Below, one piece after another: positions 42,851 to 51,158 of a DNA stretch of 64,000 nt. The notes under the pieces were generated by a model. That model had not been told where the DNA came from and did no database searches. It saw only the letters and a list, made by a program, of their open reading frames with translations. Location: positions 4,464,001-4,528,000 of the forward strand of contig NZ_CP031969.1 in assembly GCF_003443735.1 (NCBI RefSeq), in the 5' to 3' direction. The position numbers and the translations under genes were made by a program. The first letter of the stretch is position 1. The number at the start of each line of letters is the position of its first letter. Source of the stretch: Streptomyces sp. CC0208. Its GTDB lineage: Bacteria > Actinomycetota > Actinomycetes > Streptomycetales > Streptomycetaceae.

Positions 42851-43972
42851 TTGGCCACGGTTGACACCGCACCCGCACAGATCGACGCCCGCGCGACGAA
42901 GCCTCCGACACGACCGACGGCTCCGACACAGCCGACGGCTTCGGTACGGCCGAACGCTCCAGGAGGCCCGGTAGCCGCTGTCCAGCCCGTCGGCCCCGCC
43001 CAGCCGGTGGGCCCCACGCAGCCGACGGCTCCGGGTGAGCCGGCAGCTCCGGTACGGGCGTCAGCGCCGGTCCGGCCATCCGGGCCCGTACGGTCATCCG
43101 GGCCCGCCCAATCGACGGCTCCGGTACGGGCGTCGGCTCCCGTGCAGCCCACCACTTCCGTACGGCCGTCCGCCCCCGTCCAGCCGCCCGCGGCGCCCTC
43201 CGCCGAACCTCCCGAGCAGGCGCACTCCGGCACCCTGATCGGGTCCGTCCAACGCGCGATGCGCCTGCTCGAATCCGTCGCGGAGCACGAGTACGGAGCC
43301 CCTGCCAAACAACTCGCCCGCGAGACCGGGCTGGCACTCCCCACGGCGTACCACCTGCTGCGCACCCTGGTGCACGAGGGCTATCTGCGCCGCGACAAGG
43401 GCCTGTTCTTCCTCGGAGAGGCGGCTGAGCGGCTGAGCAGCAGCGGAGCCGAGCAGAAACGTCGCAGCACCGTCGTCGACGCGCTTGCGCACTGGCGCGA
43501 CCTGATCGGCGTGCCGGTGTACTACGCCCAGTACCGCGACGGCGAGATCGACGTCCTCTGTGTCTCCGACAGCCCCGGAAACCCGGCGGTCGAGGAGTGG
43601 GCCGACTTTCGCGAGACCGGGCACGCACACGCCATCGGGCAGTGCCTGCTCGCCCAACTCGACGACGAGAGCCGGCGCGACCACCTCGACCGGTACCCCG
43701 TGCAGTCCATCACGCCGTACACCGTGCGCGACGGCCACAGTCTGCTCCGGCGTCTCGAACGGACCGCGCGGATGGGACCGGTGATCGAACGTCAGGAGTA
43801 CGCACTGGGGACGGTGTGCGCGGCGATTCCGATCACGGTGGGTAACGCCGCGTCAACGATGGCCATCTCATTGCCCGCTCATCAGGCAGACCGATTGATG
43901 ACCGCCACCCAGCAATTGCAAGCGGAAATCGGGCGTTTGATGGGATCGCTCGCGATCTCTATCAGTATCTGA
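42851..43972 (+). CDS. ssgR: SsgR, IclR-family activator of ssgA
   Basis: 373 aa from a TTG start with GGGAG upstream. Residues 1-125 are a repetitive Ala/Pro/Thr/Val/Arg tail. The IclR winged helix follows (GSVQRAMRLLESVAEHEYGA, then TGLALPTAYHLLRTLVHEGYL, about 128-190), then the effector domain, with WADFRETGHAHAIGQCLLAQL. SsgR activates ssgA for sporulation septum formation in S. coelicolor (known). Usual IclR proteins are about 250 residues, so the tail is an extra of about 125. A start nearer to residue 120 is possible but no good ribosome site was seen. Confidence 0.85.
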   Translation: MATVDTAPAQIDARATKPPTRPTAPTQPTASVRPNAPGGPVAAVQPVGPAQPVGPTQPTAPGEPAAPVRASAPVRPSGPVRSSGPAQSTAPVRASAPVQPTTSVRPSAPVQPPAAPSAEPPEQAHSGTLIGSVQRAMRLLESVAEHEYGAPAKQLARETGLALPTAYHLLRTLVHEGYLRRDKGLFFLGEAAERLSSSGAEQKRRSTVVDALAHWRDLIGVPVYYAQYRDGEIDVLCVSDSPGNPAVEEWADFRETGHAHAIGQCLLAQLDDESRRDHLDRYPVQSITPYTVRDGHSLLRRLERTARMGPVIERQEYALGTVCAAIPITVGNAASTMAISLPAHQADRLMTATQQLQAEIGRLMGSLAISISI

Positions 43973-44069
43973 AAACTCACTCCTTGTGATCTGTCGTACA
44001 CGTTCAGCAAGATGCCACCAGTGTCAGAGGGATCATTTCGGCCGACGAAGGCAGATGACGGGGTAGGCG

Positions 44070-44507
44070 ATGCGCGAGACCGTACAGGCAGAGGTCATGA
44101 TGAGCTTTCTCGTGTCCGAGGAGCTCTCCTTTCGCATTCCCGTGGAGCTGCGCTACGAGGCCTGCGATCCGTACGCGGTCCGGCTGACCTTCCATCTCCC
44201 GGGCGACGCCCCGGTGACCTGGGCTTTCGGCCGCGAGCTGCTGATCGACGGGGTGGGGCGGCCCTGCGGGGAGGGTGATGTACGGGTCTCACCGGCCGGC
44301 TCCGACCTGCTGGGCGATGTACTGATCCGGCTTCAGGTCGGCGGCGACCAGGCCCTGTTCCGCTCGTCAACGGCGCCGATCATCGCGTTCCTCGATCGCA
44401 CGGACAAGTTGGTGCCGCTGGGCCAGGAGGCCGCGCTGGCCGATTTCGACACCCACCTCGACGAGGCGCTGGACCGGATCCTGGCGGAGGAGCAGAGCGC
44501 GGGCTGA
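44070..44507 (+). CDS. ssgA: SsgA, sporulation cell-division activator
   Basis: 145 aa actinomycete-specific SALP-family protein. It begins MRETVQAEVMMSFLVSEEL and contains the family blocks YDPYAVRL-like (EACDPYAVRLTFH), VTWAFGRELLIDGV and ALFRSSTAPIIAFLDRT. With SsgB it localises FtsZ at future septa in aerial hyphae (known). It lies 97 bp after ssgR on the same strand, the standard arrangement. Confidence 0.95.
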   Translation: MRETVQAEVMMSFLVSEELSFRIPVELRYEACDPYAVRLTFHLPGDAPVTWAFGRELLIDGVGRPCGEGDVRVSPAGSDLLGDVLIRLQVGGDQALFRSSTAPIIAFLDRTDKLVPLGQEAALADFDTHLDEALDRILAEEQSAG

Positions 44508-44873
44508 CAGCTTGCGGTGGTGAGGTGGCGGAACGCTTCAGCGCGGGATGGGAGCGTGCAGGAACGCTTCTGCCGGGTCGGAATCAGAGAGGAGGACAGG
44601 GCTGAGCCGGCTCGCTGGTGAAGTGCGCGGTGGGAACCATGGGAACGACCGGGTGGCGGGTCGCTCCGCGTTCGGGGCTGCTCGGCGCACCCTTCTGCGG
44701 CAGGCGGGCCTCATCATGGGAGCCGGGAGCCGGGAGCCGGGAGCCGGGAGCCGGGAGCCGGGAGCCGCGAGCCGAAAGTGGGGAGCCGGTAACTCGGAAC
44801 CGGAGCCTGGGATCAGGGAGACGGGAGCTCCGCCCCGCCCCTGCCTCCCTGCCCCCTGCCTCCAGGCCCCCTC
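44508..44873. other. Gene-poor convergent gap with simple repeats
   Basis: 366 bp between the ssgA and YibE/F genes. It contains a 7-bp tandem repeat block (separate entry) and degenerate copies of the same unit up to about 44820, then C-rich sequence. No gene is supported. Confidence 0.6.
44718..44766. repeat. Seven perfect copies of a GGGAGCC heptamer
   Basis: Seven head-to-tail GGGAGCC units, followed by variant units (GCGAGCC, GGGAGCCGG). This is a slippage-prone microsatellite in non-coding DNA. Confidence 0.95.
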
Positions 44874-46679
44874 TCACCGCCTGCGCCGCCGCCCCTTCCC
44901 ACCACGTCCAACCGCCGGGCGACTGCCGGCGGTCCCCGCGCTCGCACTCGTCGCCGGTACGGGCGTGGACGCGCCCGTACCCGCCGCCCCCGTACCCGCC
45001 GCCCCCGTCCCCGGTCGGTCGGCCGAGACCACCAGGGCCGCGAGGACCGTGGTGACCGGTACCGAGGCGACGAGGCCGATCGAGCCGACCAGCGTGCGCA
45101 CGATCTCCTCCGCCACCAGCTCGCTGGTGGCCACGGTCCCCACGCTGGACTGAGCGATGGAGAAGAGCAGCAGCAGTGGCAGCGCGGCACCGGCGTAGGC
45201 GAGGACGAGGGTGTTGACGACGGACGCGATGTGGTCGCGGCCGATCCGGATGCCCGCGCGGTACAGCCCACGCCAGCCCATCGTCGGGTTGGCCTCGTGC
45301 AGTTCCCAGACCGCCGAGGTCTGGGTGACGGTCACGTCGTCGAGGACACCGAGCGAGCCGATGATGACGCCGGCCAGCAGCAGACCGCTCATGTCGATCG
45401 ACGGGAACAGCCCGTGGATGAGCCCGGTGTTGTCATCCGTGTTCCCCGTCAGCGCCGCCCAGTTGATGAACAACGAGCCGAGGACGCCGATCAGCACCAG
45501 GGAGATCAGCGTGCCGAGGACCGCCACGGAGGTTCTGGCCGACAGACCGTGGCACATGTAGAGGGCGATCAGCATGATGGCGCTCGATCCGACCACCGCC
45601 ACGAGCAGCGGGTTCGAGCCCTGGAGGATCGCGGGCAGGACGAAGAAGTTCAGCAGCAGGAAGCTGACGGCCAGCGCGATCAGCGCCATGACACCGCGCA
45701 TTCGCCCGACGACCACAACGGCGAGCGCGAAGATGCCGGCGAGCAGCGCCATCGGGAACCCGCGGTCCACGTCGGTGACCGAGTACTGCAGGTCCCTGGG
45801 CGCGGAGGGCTCGTACGCGACCACGACCTTCTGGCCCTCGTGCAACTGCCGCGACTGGTCCGGCTGGACGATCTCCGTGAAGGTGCGGCCCTTGTCCTTG
45901 CCGGTGTCGACCCGGATCGTCGCCTTCTTGCAGCTGCCGTTCGCCTGCTGCTCGGCGGACGAGCCCTCGGCGGTCGAGGTGTCCCCGGTCGGGGTCTCCC
46001 CCGAGGCGTTCACCGACTTGCAGCTGACGCTCACGACCTTGCTGACCGTCGCGTGCTGGGTCTGCCGGTCGAAGCCGACCCCGGTGCGTTCGTGCGCGGG
46101 GGCGCCACCGGGCCACAGCACCGCGAGTCCCACCACCACGGCTACCCCGAACGGGATGAGGATCGCCGCGATGACCTTGCGCAGGTGCTTGGAGACGGGA
46201 GTTGCCGGCCCGTGGCTGTGACTGTGCGAGTGGCCGTGCCCACCGCCGGAGCCGGGCCCGCTCTCATGTCCGTGCCCGTGCCCGTGCCCGTCACCGGAAC
46301 CATGCCCGTCACCGGAACCATGCCCGTCACCGGAACCATGCCCGTCTCCGGAGCCATGCCCGTCACCCGAGCCGCCGCCGTAGCCGTCACCGTCATGGCC
46401 CCCGCCATCACCAAAACCGCCGCCGCCACCCGGACCACCACCGCCTTGGACACCGTGGCTCACACCCTGACCGTGGCCATAGCCATGACCACCGCCATGC
46501 CCGCCACTGTGCTCACGCTCGCGCTCGTGCCAGCCGCCGGCCCCGCCGGCCCCGTCGGCCCCGCCGTCTCCGAAGCCACCACGGGAACCGCTGCCGGGGC
46601 CGTGCCCAGGGCCGTTTCCGGAACCCGGCCGGCGCGGAGGCTCGGAGGGCGGGTACGGGGGCTGATGCGTCGTGGTCAC
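44874..46679 (-). CDS. YibE/F-family membrane protein with a His/Gly-rich repeat N-terminus
   Basis: 601 aa. Residues 1-160 are Gly/His/Asp/Ser-rich with tandem GDGHGS units and HGHSHSHSHG, suggestive of metal binding. A membrane span at about 167-190 leads to an outside domain with two Cys (about 220-260), then about seven membrane segments with the YibE/F core GSLGVLDDVTVTQTSAVWEL and LGTLISLVLIGVLGSLF. The C-terminus is a Gly/Ala/Thr-rich and basic tail. The function of YibE/F is unknown; transport has been proposed. The ATG is at 46679. It is divergent from thiC. Confidence 0.8.
   Translation of the reverse strand: MTTTHQPPYPPSEPPRRPGSGNGPGHGPGSGSRGGFGDGGADGAGGAGGWHEREREHSGGHGGGHGYGHGQGVSHGVQGGGGPGGGGGFGDGGGHDGDGYGGGSGDGHGSGDGHGSGDGHGSGDGHGSGDGHGHGHGHESGPGSGGGHGHSHSHSHGPATPVSKHLRKVIAAILIPFGVAVVVGLAVLWPGGAPAHERTGVGFDRQTQHATVSKVVSVSCKSVNASGETPTGDTSTAEGSSAEQQANGSCKKATIRVDTGKDKGRTFTEIVQPDQSRQLHEGQKVVVAYEPSAPRDLQYSVTDVDRGFPMALLAGIFALAVVVVGRMRGVMALIALAVSFLLLNFFVLPAILQGSNPLLVAVVGSSAIMLIALYMCHGLSARTSVAVLGTLISLVLIGVLGSLFINWAALTGNTDDNTGLIHGLFPSIDMSGLLLAGVIIGSLGVLDDVTVTQTSAVWELHEANPTMGWRGLYRAGIRIGRDHIASVVNTLVLAYAGAALPLLLLFSIAQSSVGTVATSELVAEEIVRTLVGSIGLVASVPVTTVLAALVVSADRPGTGAAGTGAAGTGASTPVPATSASAGTAGSRPAVGRGGKGRRRRR
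46287..46358. repeat. 18-bp tandem repeat, 4 copies, encoding GDGHGS units
   Basis: Three identical and one near-identical 18-bp copies within the YibE/F gene. They encode GSGDGH repeats, so copy-number change would keep the frame and alter the number of His. Confidence 0.9.
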
Positions 46680-46759
46680 CGCCCGATCATCGCAAGAACG
46701 AAAGGGGCCCTCTGTTCACCGCGCCCGAATTGACGCTAGCGTGGAGCCACCTTTGTACA

Positions 46760-46924
46760 CGCGGGAGCTCGGAGCACCGGGCTGAGAGGGCGCTGACCTC
46801 CGTCCCAGCGATGTTTCACGTGGAACGTCATCTCAAGCGAGTGACGTTCCCCACGAAACGTCGGCAGACGGAAGCCGCTGCGTCGACCGCCGAACCTGTT
46901 ACCGGGTAATGCCGGCGTAGGGAG
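46760..46924 (+). promoter_or_regulatory. TPP riboswitch upstream of thiC, containing a parS-like sequence
   Basis: The conserved Thi-box halves are present: CGGGAGC and GGGCTGAGAGGG (46782-46790 for CTGAGAGGG) at the 5' side, and CCGAACCTGTTACCGGGTAA plus GCCGGCGTAGGGAG at the 3' side (46890-46924). The end of the aptamer runs into the thiC ribosome site, so TPP binding probably hides the Shine-Dalgarno. Between the halves lies an extended P3 helix whose 5' strand contains GTTTCACGTGGAAC (46813-46826), one mismatch from parS. Confidence 0.93.
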
Positions 46925-46932
46925 TAGGTCTC

Positions 46933-48732
46933 ATGACCATCAAGGACGCGCGCACGCCTGCCTCCGAGCAGAACGACGAGCAGAACGACCAGCTCGACAC
47001 GGAGGCCGGGAAGTCCATCGGCTGGCACAAGGCGTACGTCGAGGGCTCGCGCCCCGATCTGCGGGTGCCGGTCCGTCAGGTGCACCTCACCAACGGGCAG
47101 TCGGTCACGCTGTACGACACCTCGGGCCCGTACACCGATCCGCTCACCGAGACGGACGTCCGCCGGGGCCTTGTGCCGCTGCGGGAGAACTGGATCATCG
47201 CCCGGGGGGACACCGAGGAGTACGCGGGCCGTCCCGTGCGCCCCGAGGACGACGGGATCAAGCACACCTCACCACGGGGCGGCCTCCGCAATCTCGACGC
47301 GGTCTTCCCGGGGCGGCCCCGCCAGCCGCGCCGCAGCCGTGACGGCAAGGCGGTCACCCAGCTCGCCTATGCCCGACGCGGTGAGATCACACCGGAGATG
47401 GAGTACGTGGCCATCCGGGAGAACGTCTCTCCCGAGGTGGTCCGCGAGGAGATCGCGGCGGGGCGCGCGGTGCTGCCGGCGAACGTCAACCACCCGGAGA
47501 TCGAGCCGATGATCATCGGCAAGCGGTTCCTGGTGAAGGTCAACGCCAACATCGGCAACTCGGCGGTGACGTCCTCCATCGAGGAGGAGGTCGAGAAGAT
47601 GACCTGGGCGACCCGCTGGGGCGCCGACACGGTCATGGACCTCTCCACCGGCCGCAATATCCACACCACCCGCGAGTGGGTGCTGCGCAACTCCCCCGTC
47701 CCCATCGGCACGGTGCCGCTCTACCAGGCGCTGGAGAAGGTCGACGGCCGCGCCGAGGAGCTGACCTGGGAGATCTACAAGGACACGGTCATCGAGCAGG
47801 CCGAGCAGGGCGTGGACTACATGACGGTCCACGCGGGCGTGCGCCTGCCGTACGTACCGCTGACGGCCAACCGCAAGACCGGCATCGTCTCGCGCGGCGG
47901 CTCGATCATGGCGGCGTGGTGCCTCGCGCACCACAAGGAGTCGTTCCTGTACGAGAACTTCGAGGAACTGTGCGAGATCCTCGCCGCCTACGACGTCACG
48001 TACTCGCTGGGCGACGGCCTCCGGCCCGGCTCGATCGCGGACGCCAACGACGAGGCGCAGTTCGCGGAGTTGCGCACACTGGGGGAACTCAACCGGATCG
48101 CGAAGCGTTTCAACGTACAGACCATGATCGAGGGCCCGGGTCACGTCCCGATGCACAAGATCAAGGAGAACATCGACCTTCAGCAGGAGATCTGCGATGA
48201 AGCTCCGTTCTATACGCTCGGCCCGCTGACCACCGACGTCGCGCCGGCCTACGACCACATCACCTCCGGTATCGGCGCCGCCATGATCGCCTGGTGGGGT
48301 ACCGCGATGCTCTGCTACGTCACGCCCAAGGAGCACCTGGGCCTGCCCAACCGGGACGACGTCAAGACGGGTGTCATCACCTACAAGATCGCCGCCCACG
48401 CGGCGGACCTCGCCAAGGGACACCCAGGCGCCCAGGAGTGGGACGACGCCCTCTCCGACGCCCGTTTCGAGTTCCGCTGGGAGGACCAGTTCAACCTGGC
48501 TCTCGACCCCGACACGGCCCGGGAGTTCCACGACGAGACCCTCCCGGCCGAACCGGCCAAGACGGCTCACTTCTGCTCCATGTGCGGGCCGAAGTTCTGC
48601 TCGATGAAGATCTCCCAGGACATCCGCCGACGCCACGGCGACGGTCAGGAGGAGATCGAGGAGGGCATGGCCCAGAAGTCGAAGGAGTTCGCGGCGGCGG
48701 GCAACCGGGTGTACCTCCCGATCGCCGACTGA
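46933..48732 (+). CDS. thiC: Phosphomethylpyrimidine synthase ThiC
   Basis: 599 aa radical-SAM enzyme that converts aminoimidazole ribotide to hydroxymethylpyrimidine phosphate in thiamine synthesis. The C-terminal [4Fe-4S] motif is CSMCGPKFC (about 548-556), and the TIM-barrel blocks MTVHAGV, SRGGSIMAAWCLAH and GDGLRPGSIADAND are intact. The ATG at 46933 lies 9 bp after the riboswitch core, which controls it. The C-terminus KEFAAAGNRVYLP is typical. Confidence 0.97.
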   Translation: MTIKDARTPASEQNDEQNDQLDTEAGKSIGWHKAYVEGSRPDLRVPVRQVHLTNGQSVTLYDTSGPYTDPLTETDVRRGLVPLRENWIIARGDTEEYAGRPVRPEDDGIKHTSPRGGLRNLDAVFPGRPRQPRRSRDGKAVTQLAYARRGEITPEMEYVAIRENVSPEVVREEIAAGRAVLPANVNHPEIEPMIIGKRFLVKVNANIGNSAVTSSIEEEVEKMTWATRWGADTVMDLSTGRNIHTTREWVLRNSPVPIGTVPLYQALEKVDGRAEELTWEIYKDTVIEQAEQGVDYMTVHAGVRLPYVPLTANRKTGIVSRGGSIMAAWCLAHHKESFLYENFEELCEILAAYDVTYSLGDGLRPGSIADANDEAQFAELRTLGELNRIAKRFNVQTMIEGPGHVPMHKIKENIDLQQEICDEAPFYTLGPLTTDVAPAYDHITSGIGAAMIAWWGTAMLCYVTPKEHLGLPNRDDVKTGVITYKIAAHAADLAKGHPGAQEWDDALSDARFEFRWEDQFNLALDPDTAREFHDETLPAEPAKTAHFCSMCGPKFCSMKISQDIRRRHGDGQEEIEEGMAQKSKEFAAAGNRVYLPIAD

Positions 48733-48770
48733 CGCGGGCGAACCGTCGGCGGGCGGTCCGCGGGCAGGTC

Positions 48771-48808
48771 TTCGGCTTGCGCTCCCCGGGATGGGGGCGC
48801 AAGCCGAG
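48771..48808. terminator. Bidirectional terminator after thiC
   Basis: An 11-bp stem TCGGCTTGCGC with a GC-rich loop, between thiC and the converging membrane-protein gene. Confidence 0.78.
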
Positions 48809-48826
48809 GGGCTGTGCCGGGTGTTG

Positions 48827-49699
48827 TCATTCCGGCTGGTGTTCCGGCCCCCCGAAGTCCGGGCTGGTGTAGTCCGGGCTGGTGAAGCTCGGGCGGGCAC
48901 CGGAGGCTCCGTCGTCCGGGCTGCTGAAGCCCGGGCGGTCGTAGCCGAGGCTGGGCATCCTGTTGGTCGGTGCGGGCGGGGCGGGCGGTGCCGTGTGGTG
49001 CAGTGCGGCGGTGCCGGGGTCGGCCAGGGCCTCTCTGAGGAAGGGGAGGAGGCCGCGTGCCAGCAGGGCCTCGCGCCAGGCGTCCCTGGCCCGTGCCACC
49101 TCCTCGCTCAGCTCGCCGTACTCCGCGTCCGGCGAGGGCCGGTTGCGCAGGGCGGTGATCAGCAGGCCGCCGGCGGCGACCAGGATCGCTGCCGCGGTCA
49201 GGGCACCGAACACCCAGCCGATAGTGATCATGGCGTGGGCGAACGCCGGCGGTGGGCTGAGCATCTGGAGGATGTATCCCACGAGCAGGAAGATCGCCGC
49301 GGCGATTCCGGCCAGGACAGGCGTCAGAACGGCGGCGACGGCGACGGCGCCCGCACCGGCGGTCTCGGCGACCTCTCCCATGGTGGTGGCGAGCCCCATC
49401 GCACCCGTGCCGGACTCGGCGGGACCGGGTTCGTGCACGGACGACAGGGTGGACGGCGTCGCCGGGCGGCGCTGTTCCTCGCGGACCTTCACATAGTGCT
49501 GGTACTCGGTCGCCGCGGCCGCCGTGATGAGTGCGGTGGCGTTGAGCGCCATGGTGCGCAGCTGTTCGGGATTCAGCCGCTGTCCGACCGCGGCCAGTTC
49601 GGGACGGTGTGGTGCGGAGCGCAGCGCCTCATCGAGGATCCGCTCGTACTCCTGGCGGTCCTCGCTGTGCAGGTGCTGCGGAACGCTGTTCATGTGCAT
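48827..49699 (-). CDS. Predicted membrane protein, function unknown
   Basis: 290 aa, not recognised. An acidic helical N-terminus (HSEDRQEYERILDEALRSA, 1-75) precedes a linker and two hydrophobic segments at about 130-160 and 170-190. A helical segment (about 200-235) and a Pro/Ser/Asp-rich tail with repeated SPDYTSPDF-like units follow. The ATG at 49699 has GGAG 8 bp upstream, and one two codons later is equally possible. It stands alone, convergent with thiC. Confidence 0.7.
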   Translation of the reverse strand: MHMNSVPQHLHSEDRQEYERILDEALRSAPHRPELAAVGQRLNPEQLRTMALNATALITAAAATEYQHYVKVREEQRRPATPSTLSSVHEPGPAESGTGAMGLATTMGEVAETAGAGAVAVAAVLTPVLAGIAAAIFLLVGYILQMLSPPPAFAHAMITIGWVFGALTAAAILVAAGGLLITALRNRPSPDAEYGELSEEVARARDAWREALLARGLLPFLREALADPGTAALHHTAPPAPPAPTNRMPSLGYDRPGFSSPDDGASGARPSFTSPDYTSPDFGGPEHQPE

Positions 49700-49892
49700 C
49701 CCCCGATGCTCCGTAGGGCTTGGGGCTCGCATGCCAACGAGCCGTCGGGCAGAAACGGAGGGGAGCCTGCTACGGATAAGCAGATGGTAGAGCGGGCACG
49801 GCACAGGGTGACAGGGGGTTTCCAGAAATTGGCCTCTGGCCTGCGCGGTCGACGGTCACTCCGTCGTGGGGGAACGACTGCCCTGTGAAAGC

Positions 49893-50957
49893 TCAGACAT
49901 CCAGGGGCAGTTGCTGGACCAGCAGCTTTCCGGCCATGGTCACCCCGCCGTCCATCGCGATGGCCAGTCCGTCGGCGTAGACGTGCGGTCCCTCGACCAC
50001 CGGACCGGATTCCTCCTTGTCGTCCTCGGAGCCCACCTCGCCGAGCAGATAGGGGATCGGGCTGTGGCCGTGGACGATGCGGGTGCCGCCGTACGTGTCG
50101 AGCAGGGACCGTACATGGTCGGCGCCGCCCTCGTCGCGGAAGGAGAAGCGCTTGGTGAGCTTGCGGAACAGGTCCCACACCTCGTCCGCGTCATTGCGCG
50201 TGAGGGTCTCGCGGACGGTGTCGTTGACTGCCTCGATCGAGTCGCCGTAGTCGAGATAGGCGGTGGTGTCGGAGTGCACGAGCAGATGGCCGTCGACCTC
50301 CTCGACGGCGTCGAGGCGGGCCATCCACTGCAGGTGGTGGTCCTGGAGGCGGTCCATGTCGGTCTTCTGCCCGCCGTTGAGCAGCCAGGCCGCCTGGAAG
50401 GTGGCGGTGCCCGCGCCGGAGTTGACGGGGGTGTCGCCGAACCGCTTGGCGCCGAGCAGCAGCAGCTCGTGGTTGCCCATGAGCGCCTTGCAGTAGCCGC
50501 CGGCCGCGGCGGCCTCCGCGGACAGTCGCATCACGAGGTCGATGACGCCGATGCCGTCGGGCCCGCGGTCGGTGAAGTCGCCGAGGAACCACAGCCGGGC
50601 GGTGCCGGCGCTCCAGTTGCCCGCGGCGTCGACCAGGCCCTTCTCGTGGAGTGCGGCCATCAGTTCGTCGAGGTAGCCGTGGACGTCGCCGACGACGTAC
50701 AGCGGGCCGGGACCGTCCTCCGCGCGCTCGGCGGGATCGGCGGCCGCCTGGAGCCCGTCACCGTGGTCGATGACGGGCAGGTCCTGCTCGGTGGGGGTGT
50801 ACCCCTCCGGGTAGGCCTCCTCGTGGGCCGGGACGACGTCGCCGGGGTGTGCGCTGTGGGCGTACGGACCGGTCTCGTTGACGTACGCGGGCACCCGGAA
50901 GTCGCGCAGCACCGCTGCGCGCTCCACCTCGGGTCCCTGACCGGCCCCCTGAGTCAT
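49893..50957 (-). CDS. Metallophosphoesterase, PPP-type Ser/Thr phosphatase-like
   Basis: 354 aa. The dimetal motifs are GDVHG (about 91), GDFTDRG (about 126), GNHE (about 160) and a later HGH (in RIVHGHSP, about 294), as in bacterial PPP phosphatases and ApaH-like proteins. The N-terminus of about 85 residues is extra and acidic. It removes phosphate from an unknown protein or dinucleotide substrate. The ATG at 50957 is followed by MTQGAGQGPEVER. Confidence 0.85.
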   Translation of the reverse strand: MTQGAGQGPEVERAAVLRDFRVPAYVNETGPYAHSAHPGDVVPAHEEAYPEGYTPTEQDLPVIDHGDGLQAAADPAERAEDGPGPLYVVGDVHGYLDELMAALHEKGLVDAAGNWSAGTARLWFLGDFTDRGPDGIGVIDLVMRLSAEAAAAGGYCKALMGNHELLLLGAKRFGDTPVNSGAGTATFQAAWLLNGGQKTDMDRLQDHHLQWMARLDAVEEVDGHLLVHSDTTAYLDYGDSIEAVNDTVRETLTRNDADEVWDLFRKLTKRFSFRDEGGADHVRSLLDTYGGTRIVHGHSPIPYLLGEVGSEDDKEESGPVVEGPHVYADGLAIAMDGGVTMAGKLLVQQLPLDV

Positions 50958-51158
50958 CAGACCCCTCCACCATCGCGCCGCATCTGCACCGCTTCGGACT
51001 GCCTGGTCGCAGCGGCCCGCGGTGTCGTGGGCCCATCATAGGAATGCGGATCGCGCCGTGTGATGACCCAGGGGTGGTGAATCGGAGCAAGACTCCTGTT
51101 CGCTGTGGCATTCGCCCCGATTGCGCCGGGCTTCGCCCCTCGCCCGGCCACTCTGCGG

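Noticed and set aside
44718..44766. CRISPR-like array
   Set aside because: Head-to-tail heptamers without spacers; no cas gene.
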